Source of the DNA: Luzula sylvatica
Taxonomy: Eukaryota > Streptophyta > Magnoliopsida > Poales > Juncaceae
Direction of reading: 5' to 3'
Length of the DNA: 64,000 bases
Assembly: GCA_946800325.1 (NCBI GenBank)
Contig: OX326961.1
Location: 2,148,655-2,212,654, forward strand
Within the stretch, counting starts at the first letter, position 1. Each line of letters opens with the position of its first letter. Shown here piece by piece: positions 1 to 11,390 of the stretch. A program made the position numbers and the translations under genes. The notes under the pieces are model-generated. The model was not told the DNA's origin, made no database searches, and worked only from the letters and a program-made list of their open reading frames with translations.

Positions 1-3000
1 TTTAATAACCGGGAATTTTCCCGAAGCATATGCACAGACCCGTTCAATGCTTCGTGGGTCGTTTTTCATCGGTTTCCATTTACAGACTCCTCCCCATCCC
101 TCCATACATCCGTCGGTTTCTAGGATGATATATGCGCCCGTGGGTGGGAGTTCCAAGTCTGGAAGATGCTGGACCTCCTTCTTAATGGTTTTAATAAGTT
201 CGAGATCAGAACCTTTTAGGCGTTTATCTCCATGAGGGCTGATTTTTGAATACAAAGGACCCAAAAGGGTACCTAGCTTTGGTATATACGATCTTGCATA
301 GTTGAGAATTCCCAACCATGCTCTGAGTCCTGCTTTCTCCTTTAATTTCTCCTCATCAAACTCAATAATCTTCTTTATTACATGAGGTTGAAGCTTGATA
401 CGCCTGTTACCGATTACAGCTCCAAGGAACTCAACTTCTTGGACCGCAATCTTCATCTTTGTCGGGGAGAGTATTAGACCCTCCTGCTCACATATTCCCA
501 GCATTTTCGACAGGTGTTCCGCATGTTCTCGTTCACTTTCTGAGAATACTAGTATATCATCGATATAAACCGCTATAAACTCCTCAGTTCCGCGGAAACA
601 ATTGTCCATTTTTCGTTGGAATATCGCTGGTGCATTTTTCAAGCCGAAAGGCATCACTAACCATTCATATAATCCTCCTGGAACTACAAAAGCTGTCCAG
701 GGTATTGAATCTGGGTCCATGGCGACTTGGTGGAACCCGCTCTTTAGATCGAATTTCGAGTAAATCTTACTTTTTCCGATCTTCTTGAGAATAGTATTTA
801 TTCCGGGTAGGCTATACTGGTCTTTATGAGTATTATCGTTTAGTGTCCGGTAATTAAATACCATCCTTTCTTTGCCTTTCACCTCTTTCTTTGTTGTTGG
901 GTCGACTGAGGTGCCCGAGTTAACCATTATTGCCATAGTTCTATGGCGACTAGTACTAGGTCGTATTACTCCTAGCTTGAGCAAGGCTTGCGTGTGCCTG
1001 TCGAATTGCTCTTTCATTGCTGGCGTGACATGTTTCAATGGTTTATCCTGGATTGTAAGGTCCGAGTTTATAATCTCGAGTTTACAGGTGATCTTGTTAT
1101 TAACCCAATGTTTGACTGGGTTTTCACCGATATAGCCCAGGTGCTTGAGTCGTTTGAAGACCTTGCTAAACCTTAGTTTAAATCCTTCAGACTCTTCTCC
1201 ACAGTTATACGCAACAAGCTGCTGGATTTCTATTAGCTCGAGGTCTGTTAGGTCCGTATCCATTACATTAGCAAGTCTATCCTCTCTCGTGTTGATAGTG
1301 GTCACGTTTTTGTAGAATGTGACCACTTGTCCTTCTATTCGTAGCCCTCCTTGCATCGCTCGAATGAAATTGCATCCTATGAGCATCTGGATACCCTCTC
1401 TTTTTCCCATAGGGAAGGCGTAAGTGAAAGGGATTCGGAATCGATTTTCCTCTATCGCCATATTCCCCCCTTTCAACTTTTTATTCACAATCTGCTGTGA
1501 ATTTACCCCATTAATCTGGATAGGGTAAGCACTTGGTTCGAGTGCTTCCTTGGGAATAACTTCTTCATTTACACAACAAACTGTTGCACCAGTATCAAGT
1601 ATCGCTTGTACCTTGAATACAGGTATGCCTGGTATCTCCATTGTTATCTCTAGGTTATATAACCTGTTGACAATTCTTCTTCCTCTTAACGGGTCAGGCA
1701 CTGTCGTATGAAGATCTTCCTCTAGCATGTTGGCATGCTCTCGAATAACTACCCCTCCTGGTAGTCTTTCAAACTCAAACTCCTTCATACAATCTTCGTC
1801 TTCAAAAACACCTTTTCCTTTTGGTTCTTGTGTAGGAGTTTTTAGGGCTTGCTCATCCAGTTTGAGCTCTAACTCAAGGAGTTCTTCTTTGAGTTTGTCG
1901 TTTTCTTCTAGTAGGTAACTAATATACGATAATAGTTCCTGTACTAAAGTTTCTCTTCGCTCGTATGGCCTCATAGGCTGTTGTTTCTTCTGGATTTTCC
2001 TTCCGAGATAAAATCTCGAACACATTGGACAGGTAGTCATTTTGCATTGGTTACAATGACTCCTAAACATGTTACTTGTTATTTCTTTACAACAAGTACA
2101 TCTTTCATCGCCGGTTTCAACTTCCGCATTATCCAACCATTGGTGTATACAATTTCTCATTGCCTCTGGTAGCGTAATTTGTTGTCGCCACCCTGTCGAC
2201 TCGGTTGTTAGCATTAACACTTCTTCGTATGGAAGTTCATCCAAGTTCATGGTAACTTGGTTGGCACCGGTTTCTCCTTCCGAGAACGAGCATATCGCAT
2301 CGCTGTCGGATTCTCCTATGTCGACTGAGAGTACATCCCAGTCTTCTGCTAGGTCTAGGTTTTCAATTATTGCTGCCCTAGCCAGGTTGCCGGTTTTCTT
2401 TCGGCATTCCCGCGCAAAATGCCCTTCTTCACCACAGATAAAGCATTTGCATTTTCGGGTTCGATCCGAATACTTTTTCTTGAATACTCGGATATGTGAG
2501 TCATGTGGTTTTCCTTTGTATGATTGCGCTTTACGCAAACCATATTTCTTTTGCTTTTGATAATAACCTGGGATAGGAATTCTTCCACAGAAGGACAAGT
2601 CCTTCAGACTCCGTTGTAATGCCGCCTTTTTACACATTTCAGCAAGATATTGGTAGGTGAAGTGAATTCTTGGTAAGACCCCAAGGGTGTTCCCAGGGTG
2701 CTTGGTTTGAAATGCGTTCTCCAACTCTTTACCAATTAGCGGTGGCATCTTCCGGAAAAACTTCATTGAAAGTTCCGGGGATACATACAATCTACCAGAT
2801 CTTATTGCTAAGATCTTATAGTCATTGATGTAATCAAACAAGTTTTTCATGTCGTGGCATGACAACCTTTCCAGGTCGTTATATGCCCTATCTTGTTCTT
2901 CAGTTGATCCTGTTGCCGGGTCTTCTAAGAGAATTACCCGCCTGATTTGGGATAAAACATTCTGCGGGTCATCGGCTATATTAACGATTTCTTCGTACTC

Positions 3001-4305
3001 CGTTGGAAAAGCCATTCTCCATTGTGTCCATAGCTTCTTTTCCATATCACCGAGTAAGTTCTCGATGTAGATGACTTTTGCCTTATTATTTTCCCAGTTT
3101 CGTTCATTAACCAGGTTCAGGGTTATAGATTCCCATCTAGCAATTATTTCTGCATATTGACCGATGTCGTCGGACAATATAAGAATTGCGCCTTGGCCTG
3201 CTTGTGCTGAAGGTAAATTAAACCTTCCGTTGTTTTGTTTAGCAAAACCGCCTCTAAAATTCTGTACCCGAGCCTTAATCTCAGGTATGTCGAATGATTG
3301 CCCTCCTCTTGCTGGAGGGTAATTGGCTGGTCCCATTATGGGTTCATTTTGTCTCGAGAGCGATGATTCTCCGGTCGAGAATGCCGTTTCCGACATCAAT
3401 TCCCTTAGCATGGGATAATCCATTTCACTCGCAGCCATCACGTTTTCGATTCTCCTACCATCGTTTCCGAAAGGATTGATAAATTCTTCGTCCGATTCTT
3501 CGTAATGATCCCACACGGGTGCTACGTCGTTTGCTTGAGCCATCAAGACTCGTAAAGTCGCAAACTCATCTTCTTCATCCTCATCCTCAGTTAGTAAGAG
3601 GATAGTTTCTTCTAACGTTTCCTCATCATTTGTTCCTCTGTTTTCTTCTTTCGCCGGGGCATTTACAGCATAATCTGCAAATGCTATGGTCAGTGATCCA
3701 TCTGTCCGGGATCGTACTCTGGCCTGTTGAGGTACTCGCGGAGCTGTATTCGTAGGTGGTCTTATGATCCACTGCCGCCCTTGTAACTCCGTTGTCGTGT
3801 GTGCATGTCCAGGGATTGCCTGAACACCTCGACTTGTCAAATGATCTGCTACGTTCTGCACATTGTACCTGAAGTTCGTATGGCTGGTATTTGATAATCT
3901 TCCAATCAACGACCGGGAAAGTAACAAATTACTTTCTCCTCCTTGCCATCCGTCATAGCCATGAGTTTGGAGAACCAGTTGAATATGGTTCCTAAAATCA
4001 TGGATCCTAATTGTCATATTTGGTGCAGTATAAGCTAACTGCGACCCGCTTGATAAGTCTATCTCCATAGAGCTTATGACACTCCTGTCATCACTCCATC
4101 GCGTATCTCGTATTAGGATCAATGCATTCGTACCGGCGTTTCGCCGATGTAGGGTATAGAGCCGCACCATTATCATGCTGATATGTAGGTGCTGCAAACG
4201 TCCCAAGAGTATTTCAAGGTGAGAATGACAATGTTTCATTGCAAATACGAGGTTGAAACTTGGTTTCAAGGCCTTCATAACAATAAACCTACCATACCAT
4301 ATCAT
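1..4305 (-). CDS. Endogenous badnavirus-like polyprotein (MP-CP-protease-RT), runs off window edge
   Basis: One reading frame on the minus strand is open from an in-frame stop at 4474-4476 to base 1. The first in-frame ATG is at 4303-4305, so about 1,435 codons are seen and the 3' end lies outside. Domains in order: the C-terminal part of a 30K-type movement protein (about 4300-3800), a coat-protein region (about 3400-2500), a CXCX2CX4HX4C finger at 2451-2404, a second finger CX2CX11CX2CX4CX2C at 2100-2020, an aspartic protease DTGA at 1596-1585, reverse transcriptase with YIDD at 567-556, and the start of RNase H (about 130 down). The pair of finger patterns is diagnostic of badnavirus/tungrovirus-type Caulimoviridae. 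The N-terminal movement-protein part is missing, so the copy is 5'-truncated and the ATG at 4305 is probably not the original start. I read every codon and found no stop or frameshift in the visible part. Confidence 0.9.
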   Translation of the reverse strand, partial: MIWYGRFIVMKALKPSFNLVFAMKHCHSHLEILLGRLQHLHISMIMVRLYTLHRRNAGTNALILIRDTRWSDDRSVISSMEIDLSSGSQLAYTAPNMTIRIHDFRNHIQLVLQTHGYDGWQGGESNLLLSRSLIGRLSNTSHTNFRYNVQNVADHLTSRGVQAIPGHAHTTTELQGRQWIIRPPTNTAPRVPQQARVRSRTDGSLTIAFADYAVNAPAKEENRGTNDEETLEETILLLTEDEDEEDEFATLRVLMAQANDVAPVWDHYEESDEEFINPFGNDGRRIENVMAASEMDYPMLRELMSETAFSTGESSLSRQNEPIMGPANYPPARGGQSFDIPEIKARVQNFRGGFAKQNNGRFNLPSAQAGQGAILILSDDIGQYAEIIARWESITLNLVNERNWENNKAKVIYIENLLGDMEKKLWTQWRMAFPTEYEEIVNIADDPQNVLSQIRRVILLEDPATGSTEEQDRAYNDLERLSCHDMKNLFDYINDYKILAIRSGRLYVSPELSMKFFRKMPPLIGKELENAFQTKHPGNTLGVLPRIHFTYQYLAEMCKKAALQRSLKDLSFCGRIPIPGYYQKQKKYGLRKAQSYKGKPHDSHIRVFKKKYSDRTRKCKCFICGEEGHFARECRKKTGNLARAAIIENLDLAEDWDVLSVDIGESDSDAICSFSEGETGANQVTMNLDELPYEEVLMLTTESTGWRQQITLPEAMRNCIHQWLDNAEVETGDERCTCCKEITSNMFRSHCNQCKMTTCPMCSRFYLGRKIQKKQQPMRPYERRETLVQELLSYISYLLEENDKLKEELLELELKLDEQALKTPTQEPKGKGVFEDEDCMKEFEFERLPGGVVIREHANMLEEDLHTTVPDPLRGRRIVNRLYNLEITMEIPGIPVFKVQAILDTGATVCCVNEEVIPKEALEPSAYPIQINGVNSQQIVNKKLKGGNMAIEENRFRIPFTYAFPMGKREGIQMLIGCNFIRAMQGGLRIEGQVVTFYKNVTTINTREDRLANVMDTDLTDLELIEIQQLVAYNCGEESEGFKLRFSKVFKRLKHLGYIGENPVKHWVNNKITCKLEIINSDLTIQDKPLKHVTPAMKEQFDRHTQALLKLGVIRPSTSRHRTMAIMVNSGTSVDPTTKKEVKGKERMVFNYRTLNDNTHKDQYSLPGINTILKKIGKSKIYSKFDLKSGFHQVAMDPDSIPWTAFVVPGGLYEWLVMPFGLKNAPAIFQRKMDNCFRGTEEFIAVYIDDILVFSESEREHAEHLSKMLGICEQEGLILSPTKMKIAVQEVEFLGAVIGNRRIKLQPHVIKKIIEFDEEKLKEKAGLRAWLGILNYARSYIPKLGTLLGPLYSKISPHGDKRLKGSDLELIKTIKKEVQHLPDLELPPTGAYIILETDGCMEGWGGVCKWKPMKNDPRSIERVCAYASGKFPVIK

Positions 4306-5770
4306 GGCAAGAACTCTGTGAAGACTAAGAGGCCAAGAGTATATATGAGAGTCCAGTGCAAATAGTAATATTATAAAATATAAGATATATAAGACAAATG
4401 GGGCGCGATCATAACGGGACGGGTAATAATCACATAACGGGTAATAGTAAAAAAAAAAAATTGTCCATACCGGCTACGGAGGTAGTACTTGCGCCGATGA
4501 TACCCTTATTCGTACCCGATTTCCAAATTTTCGAAAATTTTAGATTTGAATAATATCTAAATTTCGATAATTTTACTAAATCATGCATTTTAATGGGTAA
4601 CGGATATATCCGTGGGTACGAATTTTACCCGTGGTTCAGTGCAAGGGATACAAAATAATGTTATGATTTCGGGTTTGGGAACGGGTAATACTAAAAAAAT
4701 CGAGTATAGAAGAGTCTTAGGGCGTGTTTGCTAGCACAGTTTTGTACAGTTACAGGAAACTAGTAGTTGCAGGAAGCTAATAAGTGAATATCAGGAAGCT
4801 ATGATAACAGGAACATACAAAAACTATGGTCGTAGGATATTTAGAAAATGTTTGATAGAAATCAAAGAATTAGATGTAGCAAGTGAATAAAATATTCTAG
4901 AAAATATATTATTTCTGATGATATTTCATAACAATCGTATTCAATTCTCAGTCATATCAAAATATTTTAATTATGTGACATTAATAAATCCTACCAATAA
5001 TTTATAATTAGTACATTTTAAATAATACCAAAGGAAGAAAAATAATTTGACACATAATTTCAATAAATTCTTCAATAAAGACCAACACATATTTGTAGAT
5101 CGAAATTTGTCAAATGTATTCTTCTCATATTTACCGATCATTAGTATTAGTTATTAAAAATAATATTTTAGAACTCGATATTTAATTATTTACTCGTGAT
5201 TTTTTTGAAGAAAAAAATATCGAATTTTTTTTATTTGTATATACTACTTAAGTCCAAAAAAGTAATGCAGAAATTATAAAATTACAAAAAATATATAATT
5301 CTTTGTTTGTACAATATAATTTTATTTTGTTTTAGTTTCATGCACACCAAATTAGATCTGGTAAATTTAATCACTTTCATGTATACCAAAGGTTAAGTTT
5401 ATAAATGATAATACATATATGATTTTATTTTGTATTATTTTCATTTGAAATTTTATTCAAATTGATTTTCAAATTCAATGTCTGTACAATATAATTAAAA
5501 ATATTAAAAATAGCATCATTGAATATGTAAACAATGTTCATTTTTTAAATATTTGATGTTTGTTTTCTTTAAATTAGTGTATGTTACAAAACATTTATAG
5601 ATAATTTTAAATTAATAAAAAATGCCAAAATGATTTTATTAAAATTTAATACAAAATTCAGAAGAACAAATGATTTTGATAAAAAAAATTCAAAATTATC
5701 AAATTTATTAAGCAAATGTTCTAAAATATATGAATAGCATCATTGAATATTATTGTCAATAATAAAATAT
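4306..5770. other. AT-rich non-coding DNA next to the viral insert
   Basis: No gene is visible. From about 4405 to 4700 there are several copies of a CGGGTAAT/ACCCGT-type motif on both strands, which looks like a degraded transposon or viral intergenic region. At about 4718 the string GGGCGTGTTTGCTAGCACAG resembles one terminus of a hAT or Harbinger element, but I find no matching second terminus. The rest is A/T-rich sequence with many stops in all frames. Confidence 0.4.
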
Positions 5771-5913
5771 TTAACTCATGATTTAGATATCATATTAGTT
5801 TTCTGATATTTCATACCATTAAATAAATGCAACATTAAATTATTATCTGTTGACGTTGTCAATTGCCGAAAAAACAAGTAAACAAGAAAAAAGGGTGAAT
5901 ATCGTGACATTAC

Positions 5914-6768
5914 CGCAGTATATAGTGCACAGCAACCATAATCGTTTGGTGTAGAAGCCAGCACGGGGCACACTCCTAGCAATTCCTCGACGACGACTGA
6001 AGATAAATCACAAGATAGAATTAAGTTTATTAAAATTAAAATTGTCAATTCTCACTTCTTAATGAAAAACAAAATTCATGAGGTACACTTACGCTTGTGA
6101 TTATATTTTATAGCCGCGTCTAGAGCCGACTCTCCTTGTGGGCCGCTATACGGCGAGTCTTCTATTCGAATCAATTTACGAACCACTTCAAGGTATCCTC
6201 TTCTACAAGCCATATGCAAAGGTGACTCCTTATTACCATTGATTTGCATTGATAGGCGTGATTCGAGCGTCAAAAGATCGACAGCAATATCATCAAATCC
6301 ATTTCGTAATGCGTGGTGTAACGCGCTATCTTTACTTTTATCAACTGTCAGAATCATGTTTTTTGAAGTCCTTTCATCAAGCTCCAAATCATCGTCGATG
6401 ACTTTGGAATAGAACTTGATCAAAAAAGAAGCCAAAGAAGCATTAGCCGCCACCAGAGCCGCAATCAACGGTGTCTGGCCTTCTAAATTGGTCTTCAAAA
6501 GAAGCGATAAGGCTCTGTTAGATTTGCATACCTCCTTGACAAATCGATCATGCCCGAGCATCACACCTATGTGAAGACAATTGTTCTTATGAGGAGTCGC
6601 TGAAAATAACAAATTAGGGTCTTCGATAATCAAACTTTGGAAACTGGTGACATTCCCAGTATTAGCTGCAATTATTAGACGGCGATCAGGAGGTGTTCCA
6701 TTGTTGGTAGCCATTGCGCGTCCCGATGCACTTAGACACCAGTTTGTCGGAAATGGTATACCCAACAA
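5914..6768 (-). pseudogene. Truncated ankyrin-repeat gene (ACD6-like type), two exons
   Basis: Exon 1 (6768 to 6093) encodes ankyrin repeats: motifs such as NCLHIGVMLGH, GQTPLIAALVAAN, DSALHHALRNG and ESPLHMACRRGYLEVVRKL follow each other at about 33-45-residue spacing. It ends at a donor GTAAGT (6092-6087). After a 96-bp intron, an acceptor TTATCTTCAG leads to exon 2 (5996-5914), which in frame continues the next repeat (VVEELLGVCP, then NDYGCCALYTA) and ends at a GTAATG donor. No further exon, transmembrane region or stop is found below 5914, so the gene is cut off. Translation may start at 6768 or at the internal ATG at 6714. Plant ankyrin genes of this kind often end in a PGG membrane domain; that part is absent here. 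Probably a fragment, not a working gene. Confidence 0.7.
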
Positions 6769-7634
6769 TTAGACGAGATCTGCATTAAAAAAATAATAAT
6801 AATGAAATCAATAGCGTCGAAGCAGTGTATATCATTTTTTTATATGAATCGTAGCATGAGCTATACTACTACACTCTTGTAGCATTTTAGTAATCTCAAT
6901 TCTCAACCATCATATATAATTAATGATCGAGTTACAATTTGGCAAAATACAAAGACTATATGTTTGTGGATCATCCTTGTATGTGTGCTGGTAGAATTAT
7001 TATTATATTAACAAAAAGAACAAAATCATAATATTTAAATATTAAACATCGTCTACTGTCAAGATTTCAACTAGCAAAACTAAGATAACGCCGAAAATCA
7101 AAATTATAACACTAAACAAGAATCTAACAATTAGTTACACTAAATTATATATTGAGATTAAAATATGAAAAATTTAATTGTACCACAATCGGAGAAGCCG
7201 GTTGTTTTGATCTTCAAACCGCTCTACCTCGAGAAAATATTTCGATAAAGCAGCAAAAATCTGTCAAAACTTCCACGGCAAAGAAAATGTTACAGTCATC
7301 CATCATCTAAGGGTCCTTAGAACATATAAAGGAGAAAAGAGAGTAAACGGTAAGATAAGAAAATAACATCTTTCAATATAGAATCTTGACAGGCAATTGT
7401 CTGCCAGTAAAAAAAAAAAAAAAGAATATCTTTAAAAAAGAATAAAGGAGAAAATAAAGTCCCACTACAAAATATTTTTTTTTTTGAAGTAATAGAATAG
7501 GTTCAAAGACCTACTTCTATTTTATATTGATAAACTGAATTTTACAATGCCTTAATCTAAGGGTCCTTAGAACATGTAAAGGAGAAAAGAGAGTAAACGG
7601 TAAGATAAGAGAAGAACATCTTTAAATAAATCTT
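6769..7634. repeat. AT-rich spacer with a partial tandem repeat and a LINE-like tail
   Basis: No gene. Two imperfect copies of a block starting TCTAAGGGTCCTTAGAACAT lie at about 7307-7395 and 7556-7639. The first copy runs on into a sequence (CTTGACAGGCAATT...ACCAGTAAAA) that is the start of the 1.27-kb units at 26.9-30.5 kb. The second copy is interrupted at GACAG by Copia A and resumes at 26910. At about 7478-7553 a T-run followed by GAAGTAATAGAATAGG resembles the 3' tail of a strongly truncated LINE in minus orientation, comparable to the tail at 40.8 kb. Confidence 0.6.
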
Positions 7635-7639
7635 GACAG

Positions 7640-8100
7640 TGTTGGAAATAGAAACTTAGTGGAGAATTATTTGGAGACCAATAGAAAGGGGAATCAACGC
7701 ACAATGCACATGCACATGTACACGAGGCAAATAGAAATTTGTTGGCCCTTAATCAACAGGCACTTCGTTGCCTTTATAAACTCTTTTTTTTATTACACTC
7801 ACTGTCACGTGAGAGAATAGACACAAGAGAACAAAGCCTTTTTTATTATCTTAACTCTGTTGAAATTTCGTACGGGTTACATTGGTTTATATAAGAACCT
7901 TATTCATCCCCTTACACACATCTTTTCAACCGTATATCCTATCTATCTAAATTCTAGATACTTCTATTTGAATAGACACATATTTATTACAAGATACATC
8001 CCCTTAATTAATCTAGACACTTCTAATAATTATCCTAACTATCCTGCCCATTAATTAAATATATTATTATTAATTAATTTATAAAGCATTAAATTTAATA
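7640..8100 (-). repeat. Copia A 3' LTR (complete, 461 bp)
   Basis: It runs from TGTTGGAAAT to TTTAATA and is followed by the polypurine tract CTCCCCCTT (plus-strand view). The last 175 bp (7926-8100) match the right LTR remnant at 26735-26909 closely and with equal length. Confidence 0.9.
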
Positions 8101-8763
8101 CTCCCCCTTAATGCTTTTACTCGTCATTCCCATCGATGCTCGAAAGCGAATAAACTTCTCGATCGGAAGTGCCTTGGTTAAAATATCCGCCAATTGATTT
8201 TCGGATTTGACATGCTTGACGATAAGTTCGTTATCTCCAACCACCTCTCGAATGAAGTGATGCCGTAGCTTGATATGCTTCGTTCGACTATGGAAAACGG
8301 AATCTTTTGACATGGCTATCGCGAATTGATTATCGCAAAAGAGAACCGTTGCGGTTTCTTGTTTCTCCCCCATGTCTTCTAACACTTTTCTCAACCATTC
8401 AACTTGTCTCGCGGCTTCATTTGCCGACACGTATTCCGCCTCCGCCGTTGAAAGCGCGACTCGTTCTTGCTTCTTCGAGGCTCATGAAAATATACCCGAC
8501 CCAAGGGTAAATGCGTAATCGGATGTGCTTCGCATGTCATCCACACTACCGGCCCAATCGCTATCACAAAATCCAACCAACTCTATTTTCGCTTTCTCAT
8601 TCTTCTCATACATAAGTCCAAAATCGTTGGTACCTTGTATGTATCGCAATAAGCTCTTTGCAACTCCAAAGTGTAATTTACTCGGGTTATTCATGAACCG
8701 AGATAACAAACCCGCTCCATACATAATGTCGGGTCTTGTAACGGCAAGATATAATAGGCTACC
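8101..8763 (-). pseudogene. Copia A RT C-terminus and RNase H (downstream half, split by Copia B)
   Basis: Reading down from 8763, the frame continues the RT sequence that stops at 23593: [20 protein letters not shown], then LLRYIQGT, then the RNase H segment [15 protein letters not shown] and the C-terminal ADILTKALP, all standard Copia motifs. A frameshift lies near 8480 where the frame leaves TLGS and resumes in another frame with the RNase H middle (RQVEWLRKVLEDMG). The two halves of the protein are 14.8 kb apart because of Copia B. Without that insert the codons for LVGS join exactly over the CTACC target site. It is dead as a gene because of the insertion and the frameshift. Confidence 0.9.
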
Positions 8764-9945
8764 TGAAGGAAATACAGTTTCGGATCAACCGTAAAAGTGT
8801 ACACAAGGATAAACGAAAGTACGTGTTCGTGGGCATAAATATTGTGTATATTAGATGCACATATGTATATTGGATATACAAGGTTAAATTGATAAGAAAC
8901 GGTTTTTATTAAGAAAACCAGAAAATTCAGTTTAAGCCGTTTTAGTAAAACTGGCATAACTTTCAGTAGGAAACTCCAATTTGAATGGTTCAAATTGGGT
9001 TAGATAGATAATGAGATTATCTAAAGCTTTCATGTTGTAATGTTGTTCATTTGAGCGAAGTATCAGTGTCGTTCTAATGGAATACCGAAAGGGTGCGACG
9101 GTTTGACATATAGTTAGTAAAATCGCCGTAACGTTCGCATCCGAACTCCAATTGGGCCAGGCCAAATTGTGTTGGAAAGATAATAAGGTTATCTACAACG
9201 TTAGTGAATGTTCAAAGTCGGTTGGAACGATTTAACATTTTCGTTTCAATAGAATACTGAAAGGGTGTCTGTAGTTTTCTGTGTGAAAGGGTGTATATGA
9301 GATATACACCCCTTTTGGCCCATCTTTATCCTATGTGATATAAGTAGGATGTTTCTCTTTCTCTCTCTAGACTTCTAGACCAGATTATTCAGTCTAACCT
9401 GTTGGATTATTCAGAATATTCCAGAAATATAGAGAGACATCTTTCTAGAGAAAGAAATGGTGTGAAGAGAGAAAGACCGAGAAAAAGGAGTTTTTTCTTG
9501 GTGTAGAGAATCGATCTAATCAAGCAAGTTCGCCGGTGCTTCGTCTAGGCAGTTGCACCCGCGACCGACGTCTTACGAGTCAAGGTGGATACAAGTAGAG
9601 GAGCAACATATGGGGCTCTTTCGGTTGTGATCGATTCGGAGGAACAAAATATGTCGGAGACGAAAACGAGCGAATCGGAAACGGGACGCATGAAGACAAC
9701 CGGAGGTGTGTCAAGACGGTGGGAGACGTGTGGTATGGGACGCACGGGCTAGTCACCAACGTGACACCGAAGGAAGAGAAGGATGCGAGCGATCAATCCG
9801 TCGTGCGTGATCAATTTCACGCTGGTAATCGTCTATCCTTCTATTGCATCGTACCCTCGAAGTCATGACGTGATCTTGGATTTAGGGAACCGGACCGGGC
9901 CTTCATATCCGTTACGCGGGCCCGGGGTCGGGTGAATTCACAACA
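8764..9945 (+). repeat. Copia B 5' LTR
   Basis: It starts TGAAGGAAATACAG and ends GAATTCACAACA, directly before the primer-binding site. A TATA-like GATATAAGTAGG at about 9337-9348 is followed by a CT-rich stretch (TTTCTCTTTCTCTCTC), a likely transcription start region. Confidence 0.93.
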
Positions 9946-9946
9946 G

Positions 9947-9958
9947 TGGTATCAGAGC
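9947..9958 (+). other. Copia B primer-binding site (initiator tRNA-Met)
   Basis: TGGTATCAGAGC lies one base after the 5' LTR. It is the usual plant Copia primer site, complementary to the 3' end of initiator methionine tRNA. Confidence 0.93.
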
Positions 9959-10205
9959 GATCGCCATCGATTCGAGGGTCGAATCGATGGTCGTATATTC
10001 GATATACGCACGGGTTATCAAAGTTCGTACCCGTTTGCATGATGTTACATATAGAGAAAGTCAAATTCCGTTAAAATCACAAGTAGAATTCGCTAGAGAT
10101 CGATCAAAAGTTGATTGAGAGTATCTAGGAATGATCGTGAAAAGGTTTCATGAATAATCGTTTTGGAAACGAGCGAAAACAGACGAAACAGCAGAAAAAT
10201 CGCAT

Positions 10206-11390
10206 AGTCCGTTATAACGGACTGGTTGATCCGTTATAACGGACACTGTAGGAGATACAGGAAATTGGGAATTTCTGCGAAAATCACATAGTCCGTTATA
10301 ACGGACTTGGAGTTCCGTTGTAACGGACCCTGTATATGATGCAGGGATGTGAGGAGGACTGTGAATAAACGTATAGTCCATTGTAACGGACATGGGTTCC
10401 GTAGTAACGGACCTTGTGAAAGAAAATATGGCTTAAGAATTAACTTGGAAGAATTTATATAGGCAAATCTGCAGTCAGAATTGGGCCAGTTCATAAATGT
10501 GGGCCCGTTCAGAACTTAGGGTTTTAACCTAATAATTATGGTTTAAACTTTTCGGGCCTATTCTGATAATTAGGCTTTTAACCTAATTTCGGCCTGTTAG
10601 GGTTTAACCTAATTTTGGTTTAACCTAATCCTGCCTATATATATATTCTGATTTTCATTTTTCTCTCTCTTGCTCTCCATTTTTCTGAAACCCTAATTCG
10701 GCCGCCGAATTTTTCTCTATTTCACACAGAATAAAATTGAGATTTGGAGAGTTTTGAGTAGATAAATCTGAGCAAGTTCTTGAGAGAAATAATCATGACG
10801 TCGACTAGAACGGCGTTGGCGGTTCCGATCAGACGAACATCAAGGTGGACACGAGTAGAGGGACTGCACGAGCAATCCTTGGAGAAGGTTCACGAATTTG
10901 GAGAAGAAGTCGACACGTACTAACTTGTACGAGGTAAAATTCTAAACAACTCTTCCTTTTTCATGGTTTTTCGAACGTGATCCAGGTAGAATTATGTTAT
11001 ACATGTGTAAAAATTCCGCTGCACACATAAATAATCATATGTATAACCCTACACCTTGTATATGATACGAGGATGCGGGGATGCCTATGGTGTCTTATTG
11101 AGTCCGTTGTAACGGATATGATCCGTTGTAACGGAGTAGTTCACGAGTTAGTCCGTTGTAACGGACCTTTGGTTGCGTTATAACGGACATGTTTCTGGCA
11201 ATTTGGACAAAGGTTTGCAGAAAATAGCGTTGTAACGGACCTAGGTTGCGTTATAACGGACATGTTTCTGGCAATTTTGGCCAATCTCCGGAATAAATAG
11301 CGTTGTAACGGACTAGTGTTCCGTTGTAACGGAGTGAAGAAAACTGGGGTTCCTTTGTAACGGACTAAGGTGCGTTACAACGGACTAGTT
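10206..11390 (+). promoter_or_regulatory. Array of about 16 CCGTT-N2-AACGG palindromes in the Copia B leader
   Basis: Palindromes of the form GTCCGTTATAACGGAC (also GTTG-TAAC and GCGTT-AACGG variants) lie in two clusters: 10206-10412 (six sites) and 11102-11390 (about ten). In the first cluster three pairs repeat with a period of exactly 85 bp (starts near 10206, 10291, 10376), and the sites within a pair start about 22 bp apart. In the second cluster pairs are again 19-23 bp apart. AACGG is the core bound by MYB3R/MYB-class plant transcription factors, so a regulatory role is possible; that is inference. They are not CRISPR repeats: spacing is short and the sites are palindromic and degenerate. 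Confidence 0.75.

Noticed and set aside
2367..2588. A 73-codon minus-strand frame in the viral region
   Set aside because: It overlaps the zinc-finger part of the polyprotein in another frame; the polyprotein frame has the conserved cysteines.
4718..4760. A transposon starting GGGCGTGTTTGCTAGCACAG
   Set aside because: Only one terminus is visible; no inverted partner or target duplication was found, so it is mentioned only as a possible end.
10206..11390. CRISPR-like array
   Set aside because: Units are short, palindromic, degenerate and 20-85 bp apart in a eukaryotic retrotransposon; no cas genes or unique spacers.
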